Assembly: GCA_035578155.1 (NCBI GenBank)
Contig: JAPWDM010000022.1
Span: 2,109,076-2,173,075, forward strand
Direction: 5' to 3'
Origin: Brachynemurus nebulosus
Lineage: Eukaryota > Arthropoda > Insecta > Neuroptera > Myrmeleontidae
DNA: 64,000 nt
Position numbers and translations under genes: made by a program. Position 1 is the first letter of the stretch, and the number at the start of each line of letters is the position of its first letter. Positions 36,247-47,580 of the stretch are shown in pieces. Below the pieces are notes generated by a model that was given only the letters and a program-made list of their open reading frames with translations, did not search any database and was not told the origin of the DNA.

Positions 36247-36822
36247 CATCCTAAATAATTTTGGTAAAAATTCTCAGTGATAAAAACTAAAAGGTAATTA
36301 AAGAAAAACTACATTTTTCAAATTTGCTGCAGTTATAACTCGAAGACAAATCATCCGATCGATTTGATTCTTATTGCAGCTTCGTTTATATATGTTTCTT
36401 CGTGCCACCAACCTCCAGTTTTCCGATCGAATAAAAATTTTAATTTTTGCAGGCCAAAAATCATCAAATTTTCAAACGTTTTTTAAAAAACTCCGCCATT
36501 TTGTTAAATTTTAACTTTTTTTTTTCGATTGAGGTTCACGGGACGGGAAATACCTTCTAGTTTAATAGGCTTTTTGGTTTTTTTGATTTCAGGCACTGTG
36601 AAGATCGCTATCACTGCAGCAGTGGAGGATTTTTTTTTGGAGCCTAGAGATCGTGAATAACTCACTGAATTTTCCATGTTTTGGTCCAAAAATTTTATCA
36701 TGAATTTACTATATATCAACGGATATATCCTTAAGATATTAAAACATCCCGTACAGTAGTTTTCTTTAAAAAAATTCCCGAAAATCACCTTTTTTCAGAC
36801 GGTCACACTAGTGGTCCCCCTT

Positions 36823-37451
36823 AGTTTATAATATTAACTAACTCATTGTAAGCTGTTAATAACAAGTTACATAAATAGTAAATTTGAATGCTTCTGCCCA
36901 ATCTACAAAGGATCACACAACCTCTAGCTAGCGAGAAAATGTTATCTTAATTATTATCAGTTATAACCTAAATAAGCGAGACATTTTCGTTGGTTATTTA
37001 AAAAATAGAAGCAGAAAGCCAAATCGTTATAAATACATAGTTATGCTAATATCTTACATTAATAGAACATTAATCGTTTACGAAATGAATACATTAAATA
37101 TATTACGATTTTATTGTAGTGCAATTTTTCCCTTATTATTGTTTTTTCTGTGTTTGAATGAGTTATAAAAACGCAAAACATTCGTAAATAATTGATATTT
37201 ATAGGTTTTAATAACGAAAAAAATAAATAAACCACATTAACGTACCCCCTGTTTAATCAAATTTATTAAAGAATAGGAACATAATTGATACACCCAAAAT
37301 ACATCAAAGAGAACAAAAAGTTTCCTTTGTAAGTACTTTTCTTCGTTTACCCATGAATACTTTTACCAAAAAATATTTTTTTTGGTAAAAATGTAACTGA
37401 GCTATCCATGATAATCACAGGTGAGGGAATACATGATAGTAACCTGATCCG
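36823..37451. other. Non-coding stretch
   Basis: No gene or repeat pair could be supported. Confidence 0.5.
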
Positions 37452-38337
37452 TTAAGGGGGGAGTTCACGCCAGAAACGGCTAATAAACTAAGTTTTTTTT
37501 TGAATCTAGTTTTTTGTTTTTATTTTGTTCTGTTGTTCTTTACGAACACGGTGATAGATAAAACATGGCCAAAATAGTTTTTTTCAAGTAGAAAAATATT
37601 TATTTGTGAGCCGCTTCACAGCCAAGTTGCTGCTCCTTTGCAGACAACGCTTGCCGCCCCACCCCCCGCGATTTGATCGGAAATATTTAGTTTTGGTGTG
37701 TACATGAGTTATAGTATGCACTGAGATAAGGTTATTTTATTTCTATGCCTTTGTAGACGTTTTAATAAACAGTGAGTAAACCGCTTTTTTTGTTATTGTT
37801 TTTGTTTTTTACCGTTTCCCGAAAGTTGTGTTTTTCCCGACAAGGAAAATCATATCTGAAGTTCTAGAAAAGATAGAGACTTAATCTTTTTTTAATTTTC
37901 TTCATAAACTTATTGCGCATAAAGTGGAGTATTTTTTTCCATTTGAACAATTGTAACTATTTTAATAAAAAAAAATTTTTTTTAATCAAAAATTGGGTTT
38001 TATAATTTGTTAATTAAAGTTTGGGACTACAATTTTATAGTCAATTTTTAAAATTACCTGAAACCCATACTCAGCTTTATGGACATGTCCTTTAGGAATA
38101 AAATAATGAAAAAATATTTCAAAAATATTCATTACTTTTTGAGATATGACGTTGCTTGTAAACGCTTAAAAACTTGTGAAAAAGGGCCCCCTCCCCCCAC
38201 AGGGAAGAGTAATGAATGTTTCAAAAACAAAATTTTCTATTTGAAACCCTCCCTAATTTGAAAAATAATTTCAACTAGCAAAACAATCATATATAAAAAA
38301 GTTGCTTTTTTATTTTTTATTTTAACTCCCTCCTTAA
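37452..38337. mobile_element. TTAA-flanked element with GGGGGGAGTT ends
   Basis: TTAA lies at 37452-37455 and 38334-38337; inside are GGGGGGAGTT and the inverted AACTCCCTCC. The inverted similarity also extends 8-9 bp outside TTAA (CTGATCCG versus CGATCCAG), so TTAA may be internal to a longer TIR. The interior contains T-rich DNA and one chance ORF. The G-run after TTAA resembles the element at 26359. Confidence 0.55.
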
Positions 38338-38720
38338 GCGATCCAGTATTTTAGCAAGATTTTTTTGGTTGTAATTATTACTGCAATTTTATTACACTGA
38401 AAAATATCCAAAAACATTTTTTTTTTATTTAAATTTTTATCGATGCATCGACATCTAAAGGTCATTAGCATCTGTACTAATACTTGTATTAATGTTAATA
38501 CAATTAGTTAATACTAGTGTGATTAAATAGTATAATTATATAACAGTGCTCGATAATAACATTTTTGTAACAATAATATATTTGTAGCAATAAAGTAAAT
38601 AAATAATTAATTAGGTGTTATACCCAGTCTAACCAGTAGTGTTTTCCTTGGATTAATAAGTGAGTATTTATATTGTTGTTTGTTTACTATTTTTATTTTT
38701 TGCTTTTTTTGTTTTATTTT
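38338..38720. other. AT-rich non-coding stretch
   Basis: Nothing could be supported. Confidence 0.5.
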
Positions 38721-39255
<535 letters not shown>

Positions 39256-40925
39256 TATGTCGTTCTCCATTTCACTCGCACTCGCATTCTTTTTTTTTCT
39301 GTCTCATTTTTTGCGAGCTAAATTCGAAAAAAACCGCTTTATAAGTAGCATGTCATGATTTTTTTAATCCAATTTAACGATTCGGCTATATTCTTTTTCT
39401 TTGTCAGTTAAATGTTTTTATAATGTGTCTCTATTCCATTTTTTTTTAGATAAAAAATCACGGCGCAGTTTTTTATGTGATATGATCAGAATTTAGATGA
39501 TGTTTACACCTTCCTAAAATTAATAAGAGTTAGCTACAATCGCATAAAAATTACGTTAAATCATATTCAAACAATAATATTTTTACGTAATTTTCTATCC
39601 AAATGACAATACTACGTTATAATTATATGTATAAACCCATCATTTTAGTGGTAAATAAATTTGCACATTCAGTTTTTTTTTTTTTTTTTGACAACAAAAC
39701 AAATAATTTTAAATTTTGACAAGTTGTATCATACATTTTTGAAAATATTAAATATTTTAAGGCAAAAATGTATTAAAGAACTGAAATTTGTTTAACAAAA
39801 ACCATACATCTGCTCGTTTTACCTTAAAAATCTCGGAAAATAGAATAGTTTTCAATAATTAACTCAGAAAAAGCATATGAGATAATTTTTATGATATTTT
39901 TTTGAAAATTTCAAAATAGTAGGATTACAATGTTTTTTTTTTTTTTTTTTAAAATTATTTTGTAGAATTTGGTAAACACGGTTTATCACGGATATTTAAT
40001 TATTTCGGATATCGGTAGTTTTAGTTACGGTTACGAATATCCATAACATCCCTAATGTAAATGTTTTTCAATCCAACTTCATCGAGAGAAAGTTAGTTGT
40101 TTACGATTTTCGGAAGAACACGTATATAAACATCTTTTTTATAAGTACCTACGTATTATCATATAAACACATTTGGTTTGCAATTTTTTAATAATTAGTT
40201 TCTACGCTACTGAAATTATCTATCCATTTGAAAATTGGGATCCAGTGATGTGCATTGGCACTACAAAAGTGTGGGTGAAAAATTTCATTTTCACTTTTAC
40301 TGAAATTATGTCATAAATTCATATTTTCAGAATTTATTCATTTAACAGAAAAATTCTAAATTATTAAAAAAGCCAAATAATTAATAACAATTAAAATAAA
40401 AAAAAACAGAAAACATTTATTTATATTTGTATTTTTATAAAAAAATGTAGGTATTATATTTTATATGCACTTTAACTAAAATGTCAAATTTCACACGTTG
40501 TTAATTTTCAGTTTCACTCAAAATATGTTTAAAAATCAAAACTTAAAGTTTATAACATTTACAATCCGTGTAGAGTGTCCATACGTCTTGGTTTTCCCGG
40601 ATTTGTCACGGTTCTAGCTCCGTTGCTCCGGTGTCCCGACAGACTTTTTCAAGACGTCGGTCGATTTGTTTCGGTTTTTCAAACTACTAATTTTTTATTT
40701 TCATCATCTAATAAGTACACAATTTTTCATTTTAAATAATGAATAGTTCAGTATCATATTAAAAGATCAACAGTAGATTCATTTACAAACAAACCTAAAA
40801 ATATTTAAAAAAAGTTAATTACTAATTAAATTTTCCAAGTTTTTTCGATTTTACCTTAAACACGAACTTCCAAAAAAACATTTTCTTTTCTTAACTTTCC
40901 ATCATATATGTATCTACATAAATAA
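39256..40925. other. AT-rich non-coding stretch
   Basis: Contains a solo hAT-like end at 39990-40054 (listed separately). Poly-T runs occur at 39670 and 39935. No gene was supported. Confidence 0.5.
39990..40054 (-). mobile_element. Solo hAT-like terminus
   Basis: Read on the minus strand it begins TAGGGATGTTATGGATATTC and continues with TAACCGTAACTAAAACTACC and ATATCCG motifs. It has the TAGGGRTG end plus subterminal repeats seen in other hAT elements here; the second end was not found. Confidence 0.4.
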
Positions 40926-41584
40926 ATTGTAATCAGGGCTGCCAGATTGTATAATTGGATACAAAATCTGTATAATTTGGGTACTTTATGTATCCTCTTT
41001 GTATAAGAAACTTTCTTGTATAATTGGATACAAACACCGAAATTTAGACTGAATACGCTGAACATAGCAGTTGCAATTCTTTGTTAATGTGACATCACGT
41101 TAGATCCAAAGAAACTACATATCGTGCGTTCTCGGTCCCAACCTCGTATATCAAAAACTACATGTTTTAGGACACACAAAAAACATATTAAATACTGTAT
41201 TTACATATATAGTTATCTAAATATATAGGTAGCTAACATCAAAGGATGTAATTAGCATAAATCTTAAGTTCATAGTGATGAAAACATTTAAATATGTTTT
41301 TTTTTGTGTGTCCAATAGTTGGGAGCTTTCGGATACGAGGTTGGGACAGAGAACGCGCGATATGCCCTTATGTATATATGAATTTTCTTTCGTTCTGGCA
41401 AGATTGCAAAAATGATAAAAATTAAATAATTAAAGTTTAGTCGAAAAAAAAAATCGGTTCATTTTTTTTTCTTGCTCTTTTTTTGTAACGAAAAGTTGTT
41501 TTGTATAATGGGAGTCAATTCTGTATAATTTCAGAGACCTGACTGTATAAACTAAAAATTTTTACTGGCAGCCCTGATTGTAAT
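40926..41584. mobile_element. hAT MITE with CAGGGCTGCCAG ends and 8-bp duplication
   Basis: The 643-bp core (40934-41576) runs from CAGGGCTGCCAG to TGGCAGCCCTG. ATTGTAAT flanks both ends (40926-40933 and 41577-41584), a perfect 8-bp target duplication. Subterminal DNA repeats TTGTATAATTGGATAC and TCTGTATAATTT motifs on both sides. Non-coding. A second TIR unit is nested at 41118-41364. Confidence 0.85.
41118..41364. mobile_element. TIR element nested in the hAT MITE
   Basis: CATATCGTGCGTTCTCGGTC with CCAACCTCGTAT pairs with ATACGAGGTTGGGAC and GAGAACGCGCGATATG at the right. Arms are about 33 bp with small differences. 247 bp, non-coding, superfamily unknown. Confidence 0.55.
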
Positions 41585-42034
41585 ATTATTTTGCTTGCTT
41601 TTATGATACTGAAGGTACTGAAGTTCCTGAACAATTAAAAATTAAAATGACTGGAATTTTATTCGAACTTTTAAATAAAGTAGTTAACTAACGCGCTAGA
41701 TAGATAGCGCCACAATACAGAAATTGCCAACATTTAAATGTTCATGTTTTAATACATTAATACAAAATAAAATACATTAATACAAAATAAAATTGTCCAA
41801 GAAGCTCACTTTCATAAGAAATTTTATAAAAATTTAAAAAATATATATTTCCTAGAACAGGGGGCGATTTATTTTAAAAAAAAATTAATATTTTAAATAA
41901 AGAGCCATTAATAGGTAATCTATACATATAATACAAATGTAACGAGACCGTTTCTGTATAGGGAATATTTTTTTAAAAATTGTGCAGATACTATAAATAG
42001 TTATCGATGTAGATATCAAAATAGCGATTTTTTA
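41585..42034. other. Non-coding stretch
   Basis: Contains only a short direct repeat of AATACATTAATACAAAATAA (41751-41790). Confidence 0.5.
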
Positions 42035-42040
42035 AATTTT

Positions 42041-42500
42041 TGTCTGTCTGTCTGTCTGTCTGTTCGTCTGTTCACGCATCACACAAAAACTACTGGATGG
42101 ATTTTAATGAAATTTGGTGTGCTGACAAATTATTACCCGGATCAACATCTAAGATACTTTCTACTTCGAGAAAATGTCTCATTCCCACGGGAAAATGGAA
42201 AAACCATGTTGAGCATGTGCATACAGTACGCAAAAACTATTGAACGGATTTTGATGCAATTTGGTGTGGTGATAACTTATTACCTGAGTCAGCATCTCAG
42301 ATACTTTTTATTTCGGGAAAGTGGCTCATTCCCACAGGAAAGTAAAAAAACTTTTTGAGCATGTGCACATATTACGCGAAAACTATTGAAGGGATTTTTA
42401 TGAAATCTGGTGTAGTGATAACTTATTACCTGCGTCAACATTTAGGATACTTTTTACAACGGGAAAATATTTCCTTCCTTCAGGAAAATACAAAAATTAT
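42041..42500 (+). repeat. 147-bp tandem repeat, three units
   Basis: A TGTC run (42041-42063) leads into units starting at TACTGGATGGATTTTAATGA (42091), TATTGAACGGATTTTGATGC (42238) and TATTGAAGGGATTTTTATGA (42384). Shared blocks include AATTTGGTGTG, ACTTATTACCTG, CAACATCTAAGATACTTT and TCATTCCCAC-GG. The two ORFs across it are by-products. Such TGTC-led arrays occur in insect transposons, but I cannot name the element. Confidence 0.75.
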
Positions 42501-42755
42501 TTTGCTTATGTGCATGTATACTTAAAACTATTGTTCTATGCGAATGCTTTATAATTACTATACTTATATACTTGTCATTTATTAAATTAAATTTACCATA
42601 ATACAAAATTTCTGGAGAGTAACTCTATTTTAAATTAATTTAGAAATTTCGAAAATTTAAGTGTCTATATTTCCGAGAAATTCATTTTGGGATGAAACTT
42701 GTTATATTTATAGGATAGATACTAGTTTGGGATGCAAATATAATAAAACAATAAA

Positions 42756-43014
42756 ACGTTGGAAGTCCAAAAATTCTGTATGAGTTCTCCAGTCAGACAC
42801 GTCCGATTCCAAAAACCTCAACAAAATGAGTTGTTTGCAAACAATTTGCCAAAATTTAAAAGTTTTTCCAATTTTTTTTACATTGTGGTAAAGAACCAAG
42901 AAAATCACAGAAAATAGATTTTGAACCATTATTCTAGGTAAGCGGGTTTTCGAAAAAAAGTAACTTTTATGAATGGAAATTCGCTATGTTATGCAGATGC
43001 TGCGACAGGGGTAT
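42756..43014 (+). mobile_element. HINE copy 7, 3' half
   Basis: Begins AAACGTTGGAAGTCCAAAAA and ends GGAAATTCGCTATG, hairpin GCAG-ATG-CTGC and GACAGGGGTATT. The 5' half and (TA)n core are absent. The minus-strand LINE starts immediately to the right. Confidence 0.75.
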
Positions 43015-43312
43015 TATAATTTATTAAGTATATATATTTATTTTTTAAAGGTATTTAATCAGATTGTTTTGATCTTGTTCTCGATTTAAGCAGCTGGATA
43101 GATTAGTTGCTGATGGATAGGCCATTCTACCATTATATGCTGAACAGACAGTGTTGTGTTACATATTGTACATTGTGGTGGAGGTTCTTTTGTTAACATT
43201 TGTGAATGTGTTAATTGTGTATGACCGAGCCTTAATCTTGTTAATTTAGTGTCAATTTCTCTGTCGTAAGATTGGTAGAATATCCAGGGATTAGTCGAAT
43301 GTTTCATAATCT

Positions 43313-43834
43313 TTAATTTTTGGTTGGAGTTGTTCCACTTTGTTGCCAAAAGTCATCAAATTTACATTTTATTTCATTAATTATGTTTTTGCATGGTAGT
43401 TGTATATTAATTGGTGGACTCATATTTTCAATCATACTTTTCGCTGCTAGATCCGCGTGCTCATTACCTGGTATACCAACATGTGATGGTACCCAGAGCA
43501 AGGTAATTTGCTTTTCTCGTGTTTGCAATTTGTCGTATAGGTGTAACAGTTTAGTTATTAATTAGTTAGTGGGTGATGGTTTATTTATGAATGTGATTGA
43601 GTTCAGGGAGTCTGTTATTATAAGGAATTTATTGTGTGGCTTTTGTTCTATGTTTTTCAATGCTTGTTGTATGGCGCTGAATTCGGCAGTGTATCTGAAG
43701 CTAATGTCTGGCAGTTTATGTTGCGTTATCTCGTCGTTCTGAACAATGGCATAGGCTACTTGTCGATCTTTCTTGCTTGCGTCTGTGTAGATTTTTTCAT
43801 ATTCTTTGTATTCATCTAGTATATCCTTAAACAA
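43313..43834 (-). pseudogene. RNase H domain of the decayed LINE
   Basis: Two frame segments, separated by one in-frame TAA, contain the four expected acidic residues: IYTDASK (Asp), TAEFSAIQQAL (Glu), FLIITDSLNS (Asp) and WVPSHVGIPGNEHAD (last Asp, with the family's SHVGI.GNE signature). It would degrade RNA in RNA/DNA hybrids during element insertion. A stop just before the domain (about 43838) marks a frameshift from the RT part. Confidence 0.75.
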
Positions 43835-43845
43835 TGCTCAAAATA

Positions 43846-45270
43846 TTATAGGGTTTGTTTCGTTTTTTTATGGAACATTAATCTCGAATCTACATTGATT
43901 TCAAATATTTTCCATGGGGGGAAACTGGTCGGATTTTGTTTTAGAACGGATGGGAATTTGAATGAAATTTCCTGTAATATGTTATGTAATCTAATATGGA
44001 AAGGTTTCTTGTAGTTAGGGTGTCGTTGATAAATTTCTAGGTGTTTCCGGGAGTTGACAATTTTAAAACATGGATGTTTGGAGAGGGTTTTAACTTTTAG
44101 GGCATATTTTGTTGTTAGATGTTTAAATCTAAAATTTAAGGGTGGTATAGATGCTTCTACTTGAAGACTTTCTATAGGCGTTGTGCGGAAATCTCCTAAT
44201 ATCATTCTCAGTGCTGCATTTTGAATTGTTTCTAATTTACTAATTATGTGTTTCTGTTCCGCAGCATATATAATTGCACCGTATTCTGTCTGTGATCTTA
44301 TCGTAGTCTGATACACTTTTTGTAATGTTTCCCGATCTGTGCCCCACTTGTGATTCGAAATAATTTTTAAGAGGTTTAATGATTTTACTGTTTTTTTTCT
44401 TTATGTATTTTAGGTGAGGTTTCCAGCTTAACTTTTGGTCTAAATATATTCCAAGGAATTTTGTTGCATTTTTGTAAATGATTGTTTCATTATGTAGCAA
44501 CAATGGTGGTGGTGTATAGTTTTTCCTTAGTTTGGTAAAGTGTACTGCGTGTGTTTTTGTTAATGAAAATTCGTAGCCAGTGTTCTTAGTCCAGTTTTCT
44601 AGACTACGCAAGGTGTTTTGTAAACATCTTTTGACTAAGTTTATTTCTTTATTTCTGTAATATATGGCTAAGTCGTCAGCAAAAAGCATTATTTGAACAG
44701 GTTCGATAACGGCCTTATAGATAGAGTTTAAGGCAATAAGAAATAATGTGGAGCTAAGAGGAGATCCTTGTAGAATTCCGGTTTCCATTATTTGTGCTTG
44801 TGAGTATGTGTTATTTACTCTTACTTGAAAAGATCTGTCACTTAAAAAGTTACGAATAAAACTCAATATATTTCCGTCTATTTTCCATTCTATTAGTTGT
44901 TTCAATATTAGATATTTCCAAGTTCTATTATATGCGTTTTTTATATCAATAAATACTGCTATTAAATGTTCCTTATTTAAAAATGCTTCTTGGATTTCTG
45001 TTTCAAATTTAATTAATAGATCAGTGGTGCTTCACTGTTTTCTAAATCCACATTGGTTTTTCATTAATAATTCATCAGTTTCTAGTTTCCACATTAGTCT
45101 TTTGTTTACAATTTTTTCTAATATTTTGCACATACAGTCAGTTAATGATATTGGTCTATAGCTTTGAGGATCTATTGGGTCTTTTTCTGGTTTTAGGATT
45201 GGCACTATTGTTGATTTTTTCCAGTTCGTAGGGAGTACATTTTGGGTCCAAATATGATTGTATATATTGA
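43846..45270 (-). pseudogene. Reverse transcriptase core of the decayed LINE
   Basis: Motif A is FIDIKNAYNRTW (catalytic Asp), motif B is GILQGSPLSSTLF, and motif C is LFADDLAIYY with FADD in place of YADD, which is common in these LINEs. After GIYLDQKLSWKPH the thumb-like part shifts frame near 44300 and continues with IRSQTEYGAIIYAA and LGDFRTTPIESLQ. Active-site Asp residues are intact although the ORF is broken. Confidence 0.8.
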
Positions 45271-45415
45271 GTAAAGTTTTTTGGGAGTTTTTGGATAGAT
45301 TTTGAATAAAAGGGTATGGGATATTGTCTGAATCTTACTTTAGAAGAATCCTTCGTGCTTAACAATCTCAATGACGTTGGTTCAAGCAGACTTTTGCTTT
45401 TACATTTAAGCATAG

Positions 45416-46180
45416 AATTATCTCTGTAAAAGAGTTTTAGTGTATCTTTTTCATAATTGTGTCATTGAACTAATGCTGTTCATTTACACATGTATGTAAA
45501 CGACGAATTACATTAGTGCTAAAAGGTGAAAAATTATGAATTTAAATATAAAAAGGTTTCATTTTAAATAACACAAAGCATAATAATTATAATAATTTTT
45601 TTGTATTATTTCTTTGATAAAAATATATAATTAAAAATATGCTTCTAGGTAGATAAGTGCAGATACTTTGTATACGTAGGTAGATTAACATGATTCTTGC
45701 CTAGGCAAGGAAAATTTATATATTTTTTTTAATAAATATGTTTTACCTACAAAGTCAGTGTCAAACCGACAGTAGAAAATAAATAGCCCCTGTATATGTA
45801 TAAACGTACAAGGAACAACGCTAAGGTGGGTAGACAGACACACAGACAAGGGCAGGTGAATGAATAAATTCCACAATTGCGTGTGAATATCGCATATCAA
45901 CGGAAGATGAACAACCTACCCAAGTAGGTACTCTTTGTGTATAAATTTATTTATTGTCGTAAAAGACAATGGTGTATTTAGATATAACAATTTATGGTAT
46001 ATAGCTCACTTTGTCAAGTCAATAAGTCAATTTATGACTTGTTTTATTTGAAAATTATCGATTTTAACTGAATTTTCCACTGCGTCTTCTCTATTTTAAA
46101 GAAACTGAATTGCTGAGCGTTTGAGGAATTTCTGTTATTCACAAGTAAAAATCTTAAGACAGAGCCTATCGATTTTGATG
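45416..46180. other. Non-coding stretch
   Basis: No gene or repeat pair could be supported. A minus-strand ORF at 45685-45900 has no domain. Confidence 0.5.
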
Positions 46181-46843
46181 AAAGGACAATGGGCAAAACT
46201 ATATGAGGAGCTGCCCCCTAGCGCCCAAAGTTGAGACCGGTGCCGATCGATAGCCCTGGTCAAGTAGTCCAACTTTGTAAATGGGCACGTTCATGGACGG
46301 CTTTCAAAACTTATATGGCGTCAAATGTACAAAAAGTCTGCACGTGGCCATAGCCAAACGGGATATTCTGTATAGCTACAAATGGGTTATGGGACATGTC
46401 GTGGGCCGGCCTATTACTGTGTAAAACGGCTTTCCTGGCAAGTGCCCTAACCTCGTTTTTTCACGTGGCTTATGGCAGAAAACGTATCGAGCGGCTTCAA
46501 ATTTGTACATTGGGAATATCCGAAGAGAAGTTTGGGAGTCCTACCGGGGCCGATTTCTGACAGACCCCTTGGTAGATTGTCGCAATAAGGTAATCCGAAG
46601 TGTACCCTCCCGTAGGGGACTCTAATGCCCGCTGCGGGTCAACACACATCGTTTCCTTAAGAAATGGCCACGTGGAGTATGCAAAACCTATTGCACGTCA
46701 GAACCTTTGAAGTCCAGGTTCTACATATCTAAGATGAGTATATTTGTGACCTACTAGGAAGGGGCTTTCAGAAAATACATACCTCACCAGTTTCAGAAAA
46801 TACATATCTCACCACTGGGGGGCAATTTTGCCCATTGTCCTTT
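46181..46843. mobile_element. GC-rich TIR element, 663 bp
   Basis: Ends AAAGGACAATGGGCAAAA and its exact inverted copy. Roughly half GC, strikingly different from the surrounding DNA. The right side has a tandem TTTCAGAAAATACATA-CTCACCA pair (46770-46815). No ORF and no clear target duplication. The composition suggests acquisition from elsewhere or a different mutational history. Confidence 0.6.
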
Positions 46844-47389
46844 GCATATGTGTGTAGTACGGTAAAAAATAAGCGACACGTCTGTTTTTCGATCGGTAGA
46901 AAACAGTTTGAAAGAGTGAAATAATCCTCTAAAAATGGGAGTAAAAATTTACTTTTCAAATATCTCGAAGACGGTAAGAGATTGAGCAAAAGTTTTAACT
47001 GGCAATAATCTTCTTTTTGAAAGAGCCATCGGTCGAATTTGTTCAAATTACACAAACGAGGGCGGTTGGGGGTAATTTTTCAAAATGGAGATAGAAAATT
47101 ATAAAATTTTGTTTGCAGATTACAAATTTACGTAAAGAAATCTAACGGACCTATTTTTATTCAGTTTCATAATATTAAGTCTTAAGTTAGTTAAGTAGGG
47201 AGTGGATGTGTCGATATAATCTTAGGTACTATTTGAGAAATCCAAAAATTTCTTCTTTATGCTAAATAGTTTCAGGGGACTCGGTGGACTAAAATTATCA
47301 AAAAATCGATTTTTTTTTCAATATTTCGAAAGCATAGTCTTTGGAGAATATGCTATCAATTTTTTATAATGCTATTGACGATATTTCAG
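46844..47389. other. Non-coding stretch
   Basis: Contains transposon-like wording such as TATCTCGAAGACGGTAAGAG but no defined element. The last 30 bases (TGCTATTGACGATATTTCAG) are a plausible branch point and acceptor for the next feature. Confidence 0.4.
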
Positions 47390-47580
47390 GTTTTACAGCC
47401 CTATTAAAATAGGTAGCGGCGAGCGGTTGCTCCGCCTCACGTGTGAATCCATTATTCGTAGCAGTGCAGCTGCTTGGATCTTCCAAAAAAAATTTAATGG
47501 GTCATGTATACCTGACTCTGAAATACAGTCTATGTATATTTCTAAATCTATTCTGTACGGTGCTGCATTGCAAATTAATT
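47390..47580 (+). CDS. Candidate internal exon, gene unknown
   Basis: 191 nt bounded by ATATTTCAG on the left and GTAAGTAT on the right, both strong splice matches. One frame is open throughout (63 codons, one spare base at each end), containing SPIKIGSGERLLRLTCES, AAAWIFQKKFNGSCIPDSE and KSILYGAALQIN. It is richer in GC than its flanks. I do not recognise a family. Against it: no partner exon with matching phase was established, and a 63-codon open frame by chance is uncommon but possible. Confidence 0.42.

Larger units (their letters stand above)
26359..36822. mobile_element. TTAA-bounded TIR element with 33-bp subterminal arrays, split by an LTR retrotransposon
   Basis: Left end TTAAGGGGGATCACTAGTGT and right end (inverted) CTAAGGGGGACCACTAGTGT match apart from single changes. 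Both sides carry subterminal arrays of a 33-bp repeat in opposite orientation (26577-26680; 36060-36246). Removing the retrotransposon and one GTAT leaves about 2.4 kb. Internal palindromic DNA lies at 26893-27870. No transposase ORF is left. TTAA at the left and TTAG at the right fit a piggyBac-type duplication with one mutation, but the superfamily is uncertain. Confidence 0.6.
43015..45415 (-). pseudogene. Decayed LINE with RT and RNase H (I-group-like), 5'-truncated
   Basis: Reading leftward: RT fingers/palm with VLPTNWKKSTIVPILKPEKD, SYRPISLTDC and QCGFRKQ; then the palm and thumb; an RNase H domain; and a C-terminal Cys/His motif CTICNTTLSVQH whose last Cys is Trp. Damage seen: TGA after GFRKQ (45031-45033), TAA in the RNase H linker (about 43563), several frameshifts, and a stop upstream near 45330. 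Endonuclease and ORF1 are missing, as in common 5' truncation. RNase H after RT points to the I superfamily; the exact clade is not determined. Confidence 0.8.

Noticed and set aside
36098..36280. ORF with an 11-residue repeating peptide
   Set aside because: The 33-bp repeat is exactly eleven codons, so the frame stays open by period; it is part of the subterminal array.
42040..42358. Overlapping ORFs over the 147-bp array
   Set aside because: 147 is a multiple of three, so repeats keep frames open; the peptides have no domain.
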